A stretch of 37,551 bases of DNA from an uncultured Eisenbergiella sp. (GTDB taxonomy: Bacteria; Bacillota; Clostridia; Lachnospirales; Lachnospiraceae). The translations under genes and the position numbers were made by a program. Below the pieces are notes generated by a model. The model saw nothing but the letters and a program-made list of their open reading frames with translations. It had not been told where the DNA came from and ran no database searches. Each line of letters starts with the position of its first letter. Within the stretch, counting starts at the first letter, position 1. Below are positions 17,614-26,384 of this stretch, piece by piece. Where the stretch lies: the NCBI GenBank assembly GCA_947631815.1, contig CANRMT010000014.1:1-37551 (forward strand). The letters are read 5' to 3'.

Positions 17614-18546
17614 ATGAATATCATGATCGTGATCCAGCAGATGTGCGTCATGCTGATCCTCATTCTGACCGGCTGTTTTCTCTTCCGGAAAAACAGGCTC
17701 AGCGAGGAATCCGCGGGCCATATCTCCGGCCTGGTGGTGAATATCTGCAATCCCGCGGCCCTGATCTGCTCCGCCTTCGACGAGGGGCCCCGGCTTTCGG
17801 TCCCGGAGCTTGCCTTTTCCTTCGGCGTGATGCTTCTCCTATATCTGGTCCTGATCGCGGCGGGCACCCTGTTCCCGCTCCTTCTGGGGATAAAAAAAGA
17901 AAAGCGTTATCTGTATCACCTGCTGACGGTATACGGCAACGTGGGCTTTCTGGGGATCCCGCTGGTTACCGCCGTCCTCGGAAACAGCGCGCTCATCTAT
18001 GTCTCGATCAACAACCTGATCTACAATCTTCTGTTCTATACCAGCGGCCTTTCCATTCTGCGCAGAAAGGCCGGACTGAAGGGAGGGAACGGGCTTCGGG
18101 ATACCCTGTCCGGCTTTGTCAACATCGGCACCGTTTCCGCCCTGCTGACCATCGTGCTCTACATCATCGATCCGCCCGTGCCCGCCGTGCTGTCGGAAAC
18201 CGTCACCTATGCAGGCCGCTGCACCACGCTGCTGTCCATGCTGGTGCTCGGCGTTTCCGTGGCCCGGCTGCCCATCCGGGAGATCTTTTCCCACAAAAAG
18301 GACTATCTGTTCCTCGCGCTGCGCCTCGTGCTGCTGCCCGTGGGCTGCGTAGTCTGCCTGCGCCCGTTTCTGTCTAACCCGCTGCTGGCGGGCACCTGTG
18401 CCCTGCTGCTGGCCGCGCCCTGCGGCAATCTGCCGCTGATGTGTTCCAAACAGTTCGGGCTGGAAACGGATACGCTGGCGCGGACCATCGTTCTCGCCAC
18501 TCTGCTCTCCGTGCTCACGATCCCCATCGTCGTGATGTTTTTGTAA
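17614..18546 (+). CDS. AEC-family (auxin efflux carrier-like) transporter
   Basis: Ten-TM-like hydrophobic protein; LSEESAGHISGLVVNICNPAALICSAF; VYGNVGFLGIPLV; GTCALLLAAPCGNLPLMCSKQF. Confidence 0.85.
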   Translation: MNIMIVIQQMCVMLILILTGCFLFRKNRLSEESAGHISGLVVNICNPAALICSAFDEGPRLSVPELAFSFGVMLLLYLVLIAAGTLFPLLLGIKKEKRYLYHLLTVYGNVGFLGIPLVTAVLGNSALIYVSINNLIYNLLFYTSGLSILRRKAGLKGGNGLRDTLSGFVNIGTVSALLTIVLYIIDPPVPAVLSETVTYAGRCTTLLSMLVLGVSVARLPIREIFSHKKDYLFLALRLVLLPVGCVVCLRPFLSNPLLAGTCALLLAAPCGNLPLMCSKQFGLETDTLARTIVLATLLSVLTIPIVVMFL

Positions 18547-18572
18547 AAAATATATTCGCCGTTTCGGAGTCT

Positions 18573-18675
18573 GCCGCCGCACTGCACCGGAGTCCGGCAG
18601 TTTTTAGGAACGCACCGTACACCGGAATCCGGCGGTTTTTAAAAACACACCGCGCACCGGAGTCCGGCTACTTTC
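18573..18675. repeat. Three tandem units of ~35 bp between converging AEC transporter and rpe
   Basis: GCCGCCGCACTGCACCGGAGTCCGGCAGTTTTT / AGGAACGCACCGTACACCGGAATCCGGCGGTTTTT / AAAAACACACCGCGCACCGGAGTCCGGCTACTTTC. Confidence 0.85.
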
Positions 18676-18681
18676 AAAAAT

Positions 18682-19359
18682 TCACTGTGCATCCCGCGCA
18701 CGGGAATGCTCCCGCAGGATCCGCATGAATTCGGCGGCATCCTTCTGCGGATCGTGAAATACGGCGGAGCCCGCCACGATCACGTTGGCACCCGCATCCA
18801 GTATCTTTTCCACATTGTCCCGGGTCACACCCCCGTCCACCTCCAGATCGATGGACCTGCCGCTTTTGCGGATCAGCTCCGCGGCCTCCCGGATCCGGTC
18901 GGTGGCGCTGGCGAAATAATGCTGACCGCCGAATCCCGGATGAACGCTCATGATCAGAAGCTGGTCGATCTGATCCAGATATTCCTCCACAGCGTCCACC
19001 GGTGTTTCCGGGCGGATCGTCAGCCCGGCCCGGCAGCCCTGCCGTTGGATCAGCGCGATAGTCTCCCGCACGTCCGCACAGGCCTCCAGATGCACCGTGA
19101 TGATATCCGCGCCTGCCTGTGCGAACGCCTCCACATACCGGTGCGGCTCCACGATCATCAAATGCACATCCAGCACCATATCGCAGGACTTCCGGATGGA
19201 TTCCACCACACAGACCCCATAGGAAAGGGACGGGACAAAAATGCCGTCCATCACATCGATGTGCAGATATTTTGCGCCAGCCCCGCGCACTTCGCTGATC
19301 TGCTCCCCCAGCCGCATGATATCCGCGGCCAGGATCGAAGGGGCCAAAATATTTTCCAT
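18682..19359 (-). CDS. rpe: Ribulose-phosphate 3-epimerase
   Basis: LAPSILAADIMRLGEQI; LHIDVMDGIFVPSLSYG; DVHLMIVEPHRYVEAFAQAGADIITVHLEA; MSVHPGFGGQHYFASA; DLEVDGGVTRDNVEKILDAGANVIVAGSAVF. Confidence 0.95.
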   Translation of the reverse strand: MENILAPSILAADIMRLGEQISEVRGAGAKYLHIDVMDGIFVPSLSYGVCVVESIRKSCDMVLDVHLMIVEPHRYVEAFAQAGADIITVHLEACADVRETIALIQRQGCRAGLTIRPETPVDAVEEYLDQIDQLLIMSVHPGFGGQHYFASATDRIREAAELIRKSGRSIDLEVDGGVTRDNVEKILDAGANVIVAGSAVFHDPQKDAAEFMRILREHSRARDAQ

Positions 19360-19522
19360 AGAGAACCTCTTTTATTCCTTTGTCGCCGGTAAGGACGAGA
19401 AACGGCATGCGCATTCCGCCACTCGCCCGCCGTCCATATTCTGTCGTACACTTATTTATGTATCACATTTCCTATAACCCGGTCAAGCCCTTTCCCACTC
19501 CCGCCCGCAGGAAACCGCCGCC

Positions 19523-19700
19523 CGGCCTGGGTCAGCGCACGGGGAGGGGATGGGGATTCTGCAGACACGCTTTCGCTTCGTGAAAAACGCAGCGGTTCTA
19601 AGCTCAGTTTCGCCTTGTCAGGCTCACTTCGCTAAGAACCGGCGTTTTTCAAGAGTCTGCATGAATTCCCCATCCCCTCCACGCGTGCTGACCCAGGCCG
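19523..19700. repeat. Long palindromic element 2 (178 bp; same 69-bp core family at 19582-19650, opposite orientation to element 1)
   Basis: CGGCCTGGGTCAGC...GGAGGGGATGGGG pairs with CCCCATCCCCTCC...GCTGACCCAGGCCG; core GAAAAACGCAGCGGTTCTAAG...AAGAACCGGCGTTTTTC. Confidence 0.93.
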
Positions 19701-19770
19701 ATCCGAGATTTACCTTCATAATAGAAAATAGAACCTCATATAGATAGTAAAAAATGTCAGGAATTCTACT

Positions 19771-21684
19771 TTGAAAAAGAAAAAATATTTCTTTTGCTGT
19801 GCCGCGCTGGTCTGCCTGCTGGGCCTGTGCTGGTTCGGTTCTCAAAGATTCGACAGTCTCTGTTTCCGACATCTGACGGATGCTTTTTTCGTCCAGTCCC
19901 TGGAGGGCGATCCTTTGAGTCTCCATTTTACGCTGGCGCAGCCGGAGCAGTTCGGCGTATCGCCCGATTCCTGTTCTCTGCCGGTCTACGATCCGGACAG
20001 CTCCGGGAAATCCGCGGCCGCAGCGCAGGATCTGCTGGACCGTCTTTCCAGACTCCGTCCCGATCATCTCAAGGACGAAGAGCGCTATACCCGGGAGCTG
20101 CTGATCTCCTACCTGAACACCGCGCTGGAGGGACAGCAGTTCGCCCTGTATGACGAGCCGTTCTCCCCCTCCTCCGGCATGCAGGGAGAACTGCCCCTTC
20201 TGCTGGCGGAATACACGCTGCGCAGCGAAAAGGACGCGGCCGATTATCTCTCCCTCCTGGAATCCGTCCCTTCTTATCTGCAGGGGCTTTCCGATTATGA
20301 AGCCGCCAAAGCACGGGCCGGGCTTTTCATGCCGGAGGAAGATGCCCTGCGGGCGGCGGCGCAGTGCGGCAGCATTATGGATGCCTCCGCGCTGGAAAAG
20401 GGAACCCATTTTCTGCAGACGACCCTTCGGGACAGACTGGACACGCTTCTTACGCAGGGCGCCCTCACCGAAGAACAGCGAAACCTCTATCTCTCGGAAA
20501 ATGACCGTCTGCTCACGGAATCGGTCCTTCCGGCCTACCAGGAGCTGGCCGACGATCTGATCCTGCTGTCAAAAAGCGGCCGAAAGGAGGGCGGGCTGTG
20601 TGAACTGCCGAAGGGACGGGCGTATTACGCCTGGTTGGTCAAAAAAAACACCGGCACCCGGCTGGACATGGACAGCCTTTACACTGTCCTGCGGAAATCC
20701 TTCCGCAAGAACTTTGAAACGCTGAAGGCCCTCGTGTCCCAATATCGGGAAATGACCGGCAGCCTGCCGGATCCTGCTTCTCTGTCCGACGGCTTTCCGA
20801 TCACCGATCCATCCGGCATCCTGGCCGACCTGCAGCAGAAAATGCAGGCGGATTTTCCGCCCCTGACTGCGCTTTCCGATAGCGGCATTTCCTGCACCGT
20901 CAAAAACGTGGACGCGGCGCTGGAATCCTATACCAGCCCGGCCTTTTATATGTCCCCGCCCATCGACGATCTTTTTCACAACACGATCTGCATCAACCGT
21001 TCCTCCACCTCGGACGGGATCGAGCTGTACACCACGCTGGCCCATGAAGGATATCCCGGCCATCTCTATCAGACCGTATATTCTTCCCTCTACGGCTCCG
21101 TCCAAAACGGTCAGCGGGTCCGGGAGCTTCTCTTTTACGGCGGATACGTGGAGGGCTGGGCCTATTATACGGAACAGCTTTCCTACGATTATGCCGCGCA
21201 GCTTCTCGCCGCATCCGGCGCGCCGGACGCCTCCGTCCTGCTGTGCCGCCTCACCTCCGTCCAGCGGGACCTGCAGATCAGCTTGTATTCCCTGCTGGAC
21301 ATGGCCCTCCACTACTACGGCACGGCCAAACCGGATATCCTGCGCTCGCTCACGTCCTTCGGCCTTCCCGCCGAAACGGCGGAGCGCGTATACGATTACC
21401 TGCGCACCGACCCTGCCGTCTATCTGAAATATTACGTGGGCTTCCTGGAGATGCGCGCGCTGCGCGCCCGGGCCGAGGCGCTGTGGGACGACGCCTTCAC
21501 GCCGCTTCGGTTCCATCAGTTCGTGCTGGAGGCGGGGCCCTCCGATTTCACCAGTCTCAACCGGCGGCTCACGGAGCAGGCCGGGACTCACAGCAGTACA
21601 GCTCAAACCTGTTCCGCCAGGATCTCTTCGATCCTGGACATATCCAGATTTTCCCGCAGCGCAGCGGCCAGCAGGTCATACTGA
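19771..21684 (+). CDS. DUF885-family putative metallopeptidase
   Basis: TTLAHEGYPGHLYQTVY (HExxxxH-type DUF885 signature), CINRSSTSDGIELYTTL, GGYVEGWAYYTEQLSYDY; TTG start; N-terminal signal/TM. Confidence 0.8.
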   Translation: MKKKKYFFCCAALVCLLGLCWFGSQRFDSLCFRHLTDAFFVQSLEGDPLSLHFTLAQPEQFGVSPDSCSLPVYDPDSSGKSAAAAQDLLDRLSRLRPDHLKDEERYTRELLISYLNTALEGQQFALYDEPFSPSSGMQGELPLLLAEYTLRSEKDAADYLSLLESVPSYLQGLSDYEAAKARAGLFMPEEDALRAAAQCGSIMDASALEKGTHFLQTTLRDRLDTLLTQGALTEEQRNLYLSENDRLLTESVLPAYQELADDLILLSKSGRKEGGLCELPKGRAYYAWLVKKNTGTRLDMDSLYTVLRKSFRKNFETLKALVSQYREMTGSLPDPASLSDGFPITDPSGILADLQQKMQADFPPLTALSDSGISCTVKNVDAALESYTSPAFYMSPPIDDLFHNTICINRSSTSDGIELYTTLAHEGYPGHLYQTVYSSLYGSVQNGQRVRELLFYGGYVEGWAYYTEQLSYDYAAQLLAASGAPDASVLLCRLTSVQRDLQISLYSLLDMALHYYGTAKPDILRSLTSFGLPAETAERVYDYLRTDPAVYLKYYVGFLEMRALRARAEALWDDAFTPLRFHQFVLEAGPSDFTSLNRRLTEQAGTHSSTAQTCSARISSILDISRFSRSAAASRSY

Positions 21685-23102
21685 CCCTGCAGAAAAGCGG
21701 CCGTATCCGTCTCCTGTACCGGTCCCTCACAGGAGAGCCCCCTGCGGGAAAGGAGCAGCTTTTCCAGGGCCGCAGCCGCGTCCCGGTCGAACAGGCCGTG
21801 AAGATAAGTGCCCGCCACGTTTCCTCTCACGGCCCCTTCCCCGCTGCCGTCAGCCAGGCGGCAAAAGGGAGAGGTATCTTTGCCGGGCGTCGAGATCCCC
21901 ATATGGATCTGATAGCCCGAAAACGCCGCTCCCGTCAGCGGTCCGAAAATGCCCTCCGGCGGTTCGATGACGCCCTCCGACCGAAGTCTCGTTTTCCGGG
22001 CGGCAAAGACCGTCTCCAGAGGCAGAAGGCCCATTCCGCGCATTTCTCCTCCCCGTTCGGTCCCTTCGGGATCCGACAGGCGCTCTCCCAGCATCTGATA
22101 GCCGCCGCAGATCCCCAACACAGGCGTTCCCGCCGCCGCTGCCTTTTGGACCAGCGCCTCCAGCCCGTTCTGACGCATCCATTCCAGATCCGCCATCGTG
22201 CTTTTCGTGCCGGGCAGGATCACCATGTCCGGACGGCCGAATTCCGCCGGGCGGCCGACGTAACGCACATGGACCGCGGGCCGCCGCTGCAGCGGGTTGA
22301 AATCGGTGGAATTGGAAATGCGCGGAAAACGGATCACTGCGATCTCCAGCGGCCTGCGCTCCTTATTTTCCCGCTGGATCACGCTGTCCTCCTCATCGAT
22401 ATCCAGCTGCAGATAAGGCACCACCCCGATCACGGGAACGCCGGTCAGGTCCTCTATCATGCGCAGTCCGGGCCGCAGGATCTCCACGTCTCCCCGGAAC
22501 TTGTTGATGATCACGCCCCGGATCCGCCTCCGCCATGCAGGAGGCAGCAGCATGATCGTCCCGTAGATCTGCGCGAAAACGCCGCCCCGGTCGATATCCG
22601 CCGTCAGCAGGACCGGCGCGTCGAACATGTCCGCGATCCCCATGTTCACCAGATCGTCCTGATTCAGATTGATCTCCGCCGGACTTCCCGCGCCCTCTAT
22701 CACGATCCGCTCATACTCCTGCGCCAGCAGGTCGAACGCCTGCCGTATCGTGCCGCGCAGGGAAGGGCGGTAACGGTAGTACTCTTCGGCGTGCATGACG
22801 CCGACCGCCTCTCCGTTTACGATCACCTGACTTCCCATATCCGTACAGGGCTTCAGCAGGATCGGATTCATCCGCACGGAGGGTTCGGCACAGGCCGCCT
22901 GCGCCTGTACCGCCTGTGCCCTGCCTATCTCCAGTCCGTCCTCCGTGATAAAGCTGTTGAGCGCCATGTTCTGACTTTTAAACGGCGCGACGCGATATCC
23001 GTCCTGATGAAAAATGCGGCAAAGACCCGTCGCGATCAGGCTCTTTCCCGCGCTCGACATGGTTCCCTGGATCATGATCCGTTTCGCCATGGCTGAACTC
23101 AT
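21603..23102 (-). CDS. cobQ: Cobyric acid synthase
   Basis: IMIQGTMSSAGKSLIATGLCRIFHQDGYRVAPFKSQNMALNSFIT; IVIEGAGSPAEINL; VLTADIDRGGVFAQIYGTIMLL; VLGICGGYQMLGE; GTYLHGLFD. Start could be 23090 (MAKRIMIQ). Confidence 0.95.
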   Translation of the reverse strand: MSSAMAKRIMIQGTMSSAGKSLIATGLCRIFHQDGYRVAPFKSQNMALNSFITEDGLEIGRAQAVQAQAACAEPSVRMNPILLKPCTDMGSQVIVNGEAVGVMHAEEYYRYRPSLRGTIRQAFDLLAQEYERIVIEGAGSPAEINLNQDDLVNMGIADMFDAPVLLTADIDRGGVFAQIYGTIMLLPPAWRRRIRGVIINKFRGDVEILRPGLRMIEDLTGVPVIGVVPYLQLDIDEEDSVIQRENKERRPLEIAVIRFPRISNSTDFNPLQRRPAVHVRYVGRPAEFGRPDMVILPGTKSTMADLEWMRQNGLEALVQKAAAAGTPVLGICGGYQMLGERLSDPEGTERGGEMRGMGLLPLETVFAARKTRLRSEGVIEPPEGIFGPLTGAAFSGYQIHMGISTPGKDTSPFCRLADGSGEGAVRGNVAGTYLHGLFDRDAAAALEKLLLSRRGLSCEGPVQETDTAAFLQGQYDLLAAALRENLDMSRIEEILAEQV

Positions 23103-23112
23103 CTCCTCTCCT

Positions 23113-24180
23113 TCAGATCAGCTCCCGCACCGCCGCCAGCAGCCGGTCATTCTCCGCGGGCAGGCGGACGGCAGTCCGATAATCCCCTTCCTCCAGCCCC
23201 GGATAGGTCCGGCAGTCCCTGACCAGGATCCCCCGCTCCGCGAGCCGCGCGCCGAAATCCGGGATCTCCGTATGAAAAAACAGATAATTCGCTTCCCCTC
23301 CATACAACTCGGAAGGATACGGGCTTTCCCGGAAAACGGCCTCCAGCTCCCGCTTCATGCGCCCGCGCTCTGACTGCAGAAGTGCCAGCGAGCGCTCCAG
23401 GTACGCGCTGTCCGCCAGCGCCGCGGTCCCCGCCGCCTCCGCCATCGCGGACACCGGCCAGCTCTGCCCCTGTGCCCATAGCTTCTCCGTCATTTCCGGA
23501 TCGGAACAGAGCGCATAGCCCAGCCGCAGTCCTGCCATGGCATAGAGCTTGGTCAGCGCACCTATGAGAATGAGATTTCCGTACCGCTCCAACTGTCCCC
23601 GCAGCGAATGGGCCGCCGGTTCCTCCAGGAATCCGTTAAAGCATTCGTCCACGCACAACAGCACGCCGCAGTCCCGGCACCGCTCCAGGATGTGCAAAAG
23701 CAGCGCCCGGTCCACGGTCCGTCCCGTAGGGTTGTTGGGATTGCATAGAAAAACCGCCCCCAGATCCGCCGTGATCCGCGAAAGAAAGTCCTCTGTCACG
23801 GAAAATCCGGTTTCCCGCAGGAGCTGAAAGCGGCGGATGCGGCATCCGAAGGCGGACAGCGCGGCTTCATATTCCGAAAAGGTGGGCGCGGTCAAAAGCG
23901 CCGGTTTCCCCCGCACGAGGGCGGCGATCCGCCAGATCAGATCGGCGGCGCCGTTTCCGGGCGTCACACAGTCTTCCGGGACCCCGCAGTGCTGTCCCAG
24001 CGCCCTGCACAGCCGCCGATACCGCATATCCGGATACCTTTCCCCGTGGGAAAGCGCCTCCGCGGCGGCCTGTCGGGCGGACGGCGGCAGACCCGCCGGA
24101 TTGACATTCACCGAAAAATCCAGCGGTTCCCGCCCATAGGTTTCCCGGAAACCGATCCTGTCCCCTCCGTGCGTCAGCAT
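23113..24180 (-). CDS. cobD: Threonine-phosphate decarboxylase / class I-II PLP aminotransferase-fold
   Basis: HGGDRIGFRETYGREPLDFSVNVNPAGLP; FLCNPNNPTGRTVDRALL; LCVDECFNGFL; LIGALTKLYAMAGLRLGYA; located between cobQ and cbiB. Confidence 0.88.
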   Translation of the reverse strand: MLTHGGDRIGFRETYGREPLDFSVNVNPAGLPPSARQAAAEALSHGERYPDMRYRRLCRALGQHCGVPEDCVTPGNGAADLIWRIAALVRGKPALLTAPTFSEYEAALSAFGCRIRRFQLLRETGFSVTEDFLSRITADLGAVFLCNPNNPTGRTVDRALLLHILERCRDCGVLLCVDECFNGFLEEPAAHSLRGQLERYGNLILIGALTKLYAMAGLRLGYALCSDPEMTEKLWAQGQSWPVSAMAEAAGTAALADSAYLERSLALLQSERGRMKRELEAVFRESPYPSELYGGEANYLFFHTEIPDFGARLAERGILVRDCRTYPGLEEGDYRTAVRLPAENDRLLAAVRELI

Positions 24181-25136
24181 AAAAAGATCACAGCCCCTTT
24201 CACAAACATACAGAGCAGCCAGCACAGCGCGCCCGCGGCATACTGCAGACGGTTGGCCCGTACGATATCCTCCGCCTCCACCGGGCGGTCATCGTCCCCG
24301 ATGGTCGGTTTTTCCACCGGTTTCCCGAAATAACTGGAGGTTCCTCCCAGCCGGATGTGAAGCGCGCCCGCACAGGCCGCCTCTGTCTGTCCCGCGTTGG
24401 GGCTGGAATGACGTCTCCTGTCCCGGCAAAAGATCCGCAGCGCGTTTCCGGCATCCAGCCCCAACGGGGCCGCGACGAGGATCCACAAAACGGCCGCGAT
24501 CCGGGACGGGAAGAAATTGGCCGCGTCGTCCAGTCTGGCCGCCGCCCGCCCGAAATACAGATACCGTTCTTTTTTATAGCCCAGCATGCTGTCCATGGTA
24601 TTGACAGCCTTATACAGCACGCCGAACGGCGCGCCGCCCAGGGCCAGATACAGCATCGGCGCTATCTCACCGTCCGAGCTGTTTTCCGCCACCGTCTCCA
24701 CACAGGCCCGATAGACGCCCGCAAAATCCAGCGCGCCGGTATCACGTCCCACGATGCGCCCTACTGCTTCCCTGGCCTTTGCGAGGTCGTCCCGCGCTTC
24801 ATAAACGCGCATGCTCTCCGCCTTCAGACAGCGCATGGCAAGGCACTGCCAGCACAGAAAGCTCTCCCCGGCCAATCCGGCGGCGGGATGCAGCCGATAC
24901 AGGACATATAGGGCCGCCGCGCTCCCGAGCCAATTTCCCGCACCGACGAACAGAACGAGAAACACTCCACCGGCCAGCTCTCCCACGGCATTTTTCGGGA
25001 ACAGCCGCCGAAACCCTTTTTCCAGCAGGGAAATCTCCTTTCCCATCCAGACCACGATATGAAAACTCCCCAGCGGGTCGCCGAACATCAGATCCGCCGC
25101 AAAGCCGATCACGAACGCGCACAAATGCCAGATCAT
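24174..25136 (-). CDS. cbiB: Adenosylcobinamide-phosphate synthase
   Basis: GFAADLMFGDPLGSFHIVVWMGKEISLLEKGFRR; RIVGRDTGALDFAGVYRACVETVAENSSDGEIAPMLYLALGGAPFGVLYKAVNTMDSMLGYK. Confidence 0.93.
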   Translation of the reverse strand: MIWHLCAFVIGFAADLMFGDPLGSFHIVVWMGKEISLLEKGFRRLFPKNAVGELAGGVFLVLFVGAGNWLGSAAALYVLYRLHPAAGLAGESFLCWQCLAMRCLKAESMRVYEARDDLAKAREAVGRIVGRDTGALDFAGVYRACVETVAENSSDGEIAPMLYLALGGAPFGVLYKAVNTMDSMLGYKKERYLYFGRAAARLDDAANFFPSRIAAVLWILVAAPLGLDAGNALRIFCRDRRRHSSPNAGQTEAACAGALHIRLGGTSSYFGKPVEKPTIGDDDRPVEAEDIVRANRLQYAAGALCWLLCMFVKGAVIFLC

Positions 25137-25281
25137 TCTTTTTCGCCTATCCGTTCTTTATAAATTCCGCACCCTTATGATTCTGCACCCTCCGGCAGCC
25201 GCGGCACGGCAGGCCCAATCCCGGATCCCGAGAAATCTGCGGCGGACAGTTCCCCGCCTCCGGAGCCCCGCGGCAGGTGCC

Positions 25282-26034
25282 TCAGGCTTCCGGCGCACGA
25301 AACGGCGGCTGCGTCCTCACGATATCGCCCAGCACAAAGGGAAGTCCGTCCGTCCCCGGCAGCACCGTGCAGACGATCCCCTGACAGTTCTGCACATGTC
25401 CTTCATAAAACTCCATGGCCGGGCGGGCGTACTTTTCCAGCACGGCCATGATCGTACCGCCATGCACCACGAAAACCGCCGGTTCCCGGGACGAGGCGGC
25501 TTCCATCCGCGCGGCGATCACGCGCGCAAAGGCTTCCTGTACCCGGCGCAAGAAATCCGCTTTGGATTCTCCCCCCGGGCACGGTCCCTCGCATTCTCCT
25601 TCCACCCATTCCCGATAGGCCGCATCCTCCGCCATTTCCTCCGCACTTCGGTTTTCGAAATCGCCGAAATCCATTTCCCGCAGATCATCCACCGCGATCT
25701 GCTCCGCGCCCGGAAAAAGGATCGCGGCGGTCTGCCGGGTCCGGATAAGCGGAGTGACATAGACGCATGCCGGAACGGGCCAGGCTGCCCCGGCCCGGGT
25801 GCCGCGCTCCCCCAAAAAAGCCGCTTCCGCACGGGTCCCGTGCTCCGCAGGGCAGATCGCTTCCGCAAGGGTTCCTCTCTCCGCAGAAAAAACCGTTTCC
25901 AGCCGGATCCCGCGCTCCGCCACCGCCCGGGCCTGTGCGATGCCCTGTCCGCTCAGCGGTTCGTCCGTCCTGCCGATGTATTTCCTCCGCTCGTTTCCGG
26001 CGGTGGCCCCGTGCCGCAGCAGCAGTACCTTCAT
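25282..26034 (-). CDS. cobC: Histidine phosphatase family protein, likely alpha-ribazole phosphatase, with internal 12-aa tandem repeats
   Basis: MKVLLLRHGATAGNERRKYIGRTDEPLSGQG; YVTPLIRTRQTAAILF; LREMDFGDFENRSAEEM; VFVVHGGTIMAVLE; operon context. Confidence 0.85.
   Translation of the reverse strand: MKVLLLRHGATAGNERRKYIGRTDEPLSGQGIAQARAVAERGIRLETVFSAERGTLAEAICPAEHGTRAEAAFLGERGTRAGAAWPVPACVYVTPLIRTRQTAAILFPGAEQIAVDDLREMDFGDFENRSAEEMAEDAAYREWVEGECEGPCPGGESKADFLRRVQEAFARVIAARMEAASSREPAVFVVHGGTIMAVLEKYARPAMEFYEGHVQNCQGIVCTVLPGTDGLPFVLGDIVRTQPPFRAPEA
25777..25920. repeat. Four in-frame 36-bp tandem units inside cobC
   Basis: Equivalent CTCCSC sites end at 25812, 25848, 25884 and 25920, exactly 36 bp apart; protein units AERGIRLETVFS/AERGTLAEAICP/AEHGTRAEAAFLG/ERGTRAGAAWP. 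Confidence 0.85.
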
Positions 26035-26384
26035 GGGAGTTCTCCTTTGATCACCGTGGGGATGCCGCAGATCATGCGCACCACGGCGTCCGCTTCCCGG
26101 GCCAGCAGAATGCACAGACGCCCCGCGGCCTCTCTTCCCAGGCGTTCCCCGCGGTCGATGGGGATGACGCCGCTGCCCACCTCATTGCAGATCACGACCT
26201 CTTTTTCCAGAAGCGCCCGATACAGCTCTTCCATTCCGTCCGGACGGGCGAAAACCATTTTTTCCACATGAAAGACCACCGGCCGTTCATCGAGGCAGGC
26301 ATCCGCCATGTCCTCCTGCCGATACCCCAGCGCGGCGGCAAGGCTGCGTTTCCCGGAGCCCTCTCCTCCGACGATCAAAACCAT
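26031..26384 (-). CDS. Short (117 aa) CobU-like P-loop protein
   Basis: MVLIVGGEGSGKRSLAAALG (P-loop), VVICNEVGSGVIPIDRGERLGREAAGRLCILLAREADAVVRMICGIPTVIK matches the CobU C-terminal motif; start overlaps the 3' end of cobS. Confidence 0.8.
   Translation of the reverse strand: MVLIVGGEGSGKRSLAAALGYRQEDMADACLDERPVVFHVEKMVFARPDGMEELYRALLEKEVVICNEVGSGVIPIDRGERLGREAAGRLCILLAREADAVVRMICGIPTVIKGELP

Noticed and set aside
25137-25281. Gap between cbiB and cobC as a possible extra gene or RNA
   Set aside because: No convincing ORF, RBS or conserved RNA signature on either strand.
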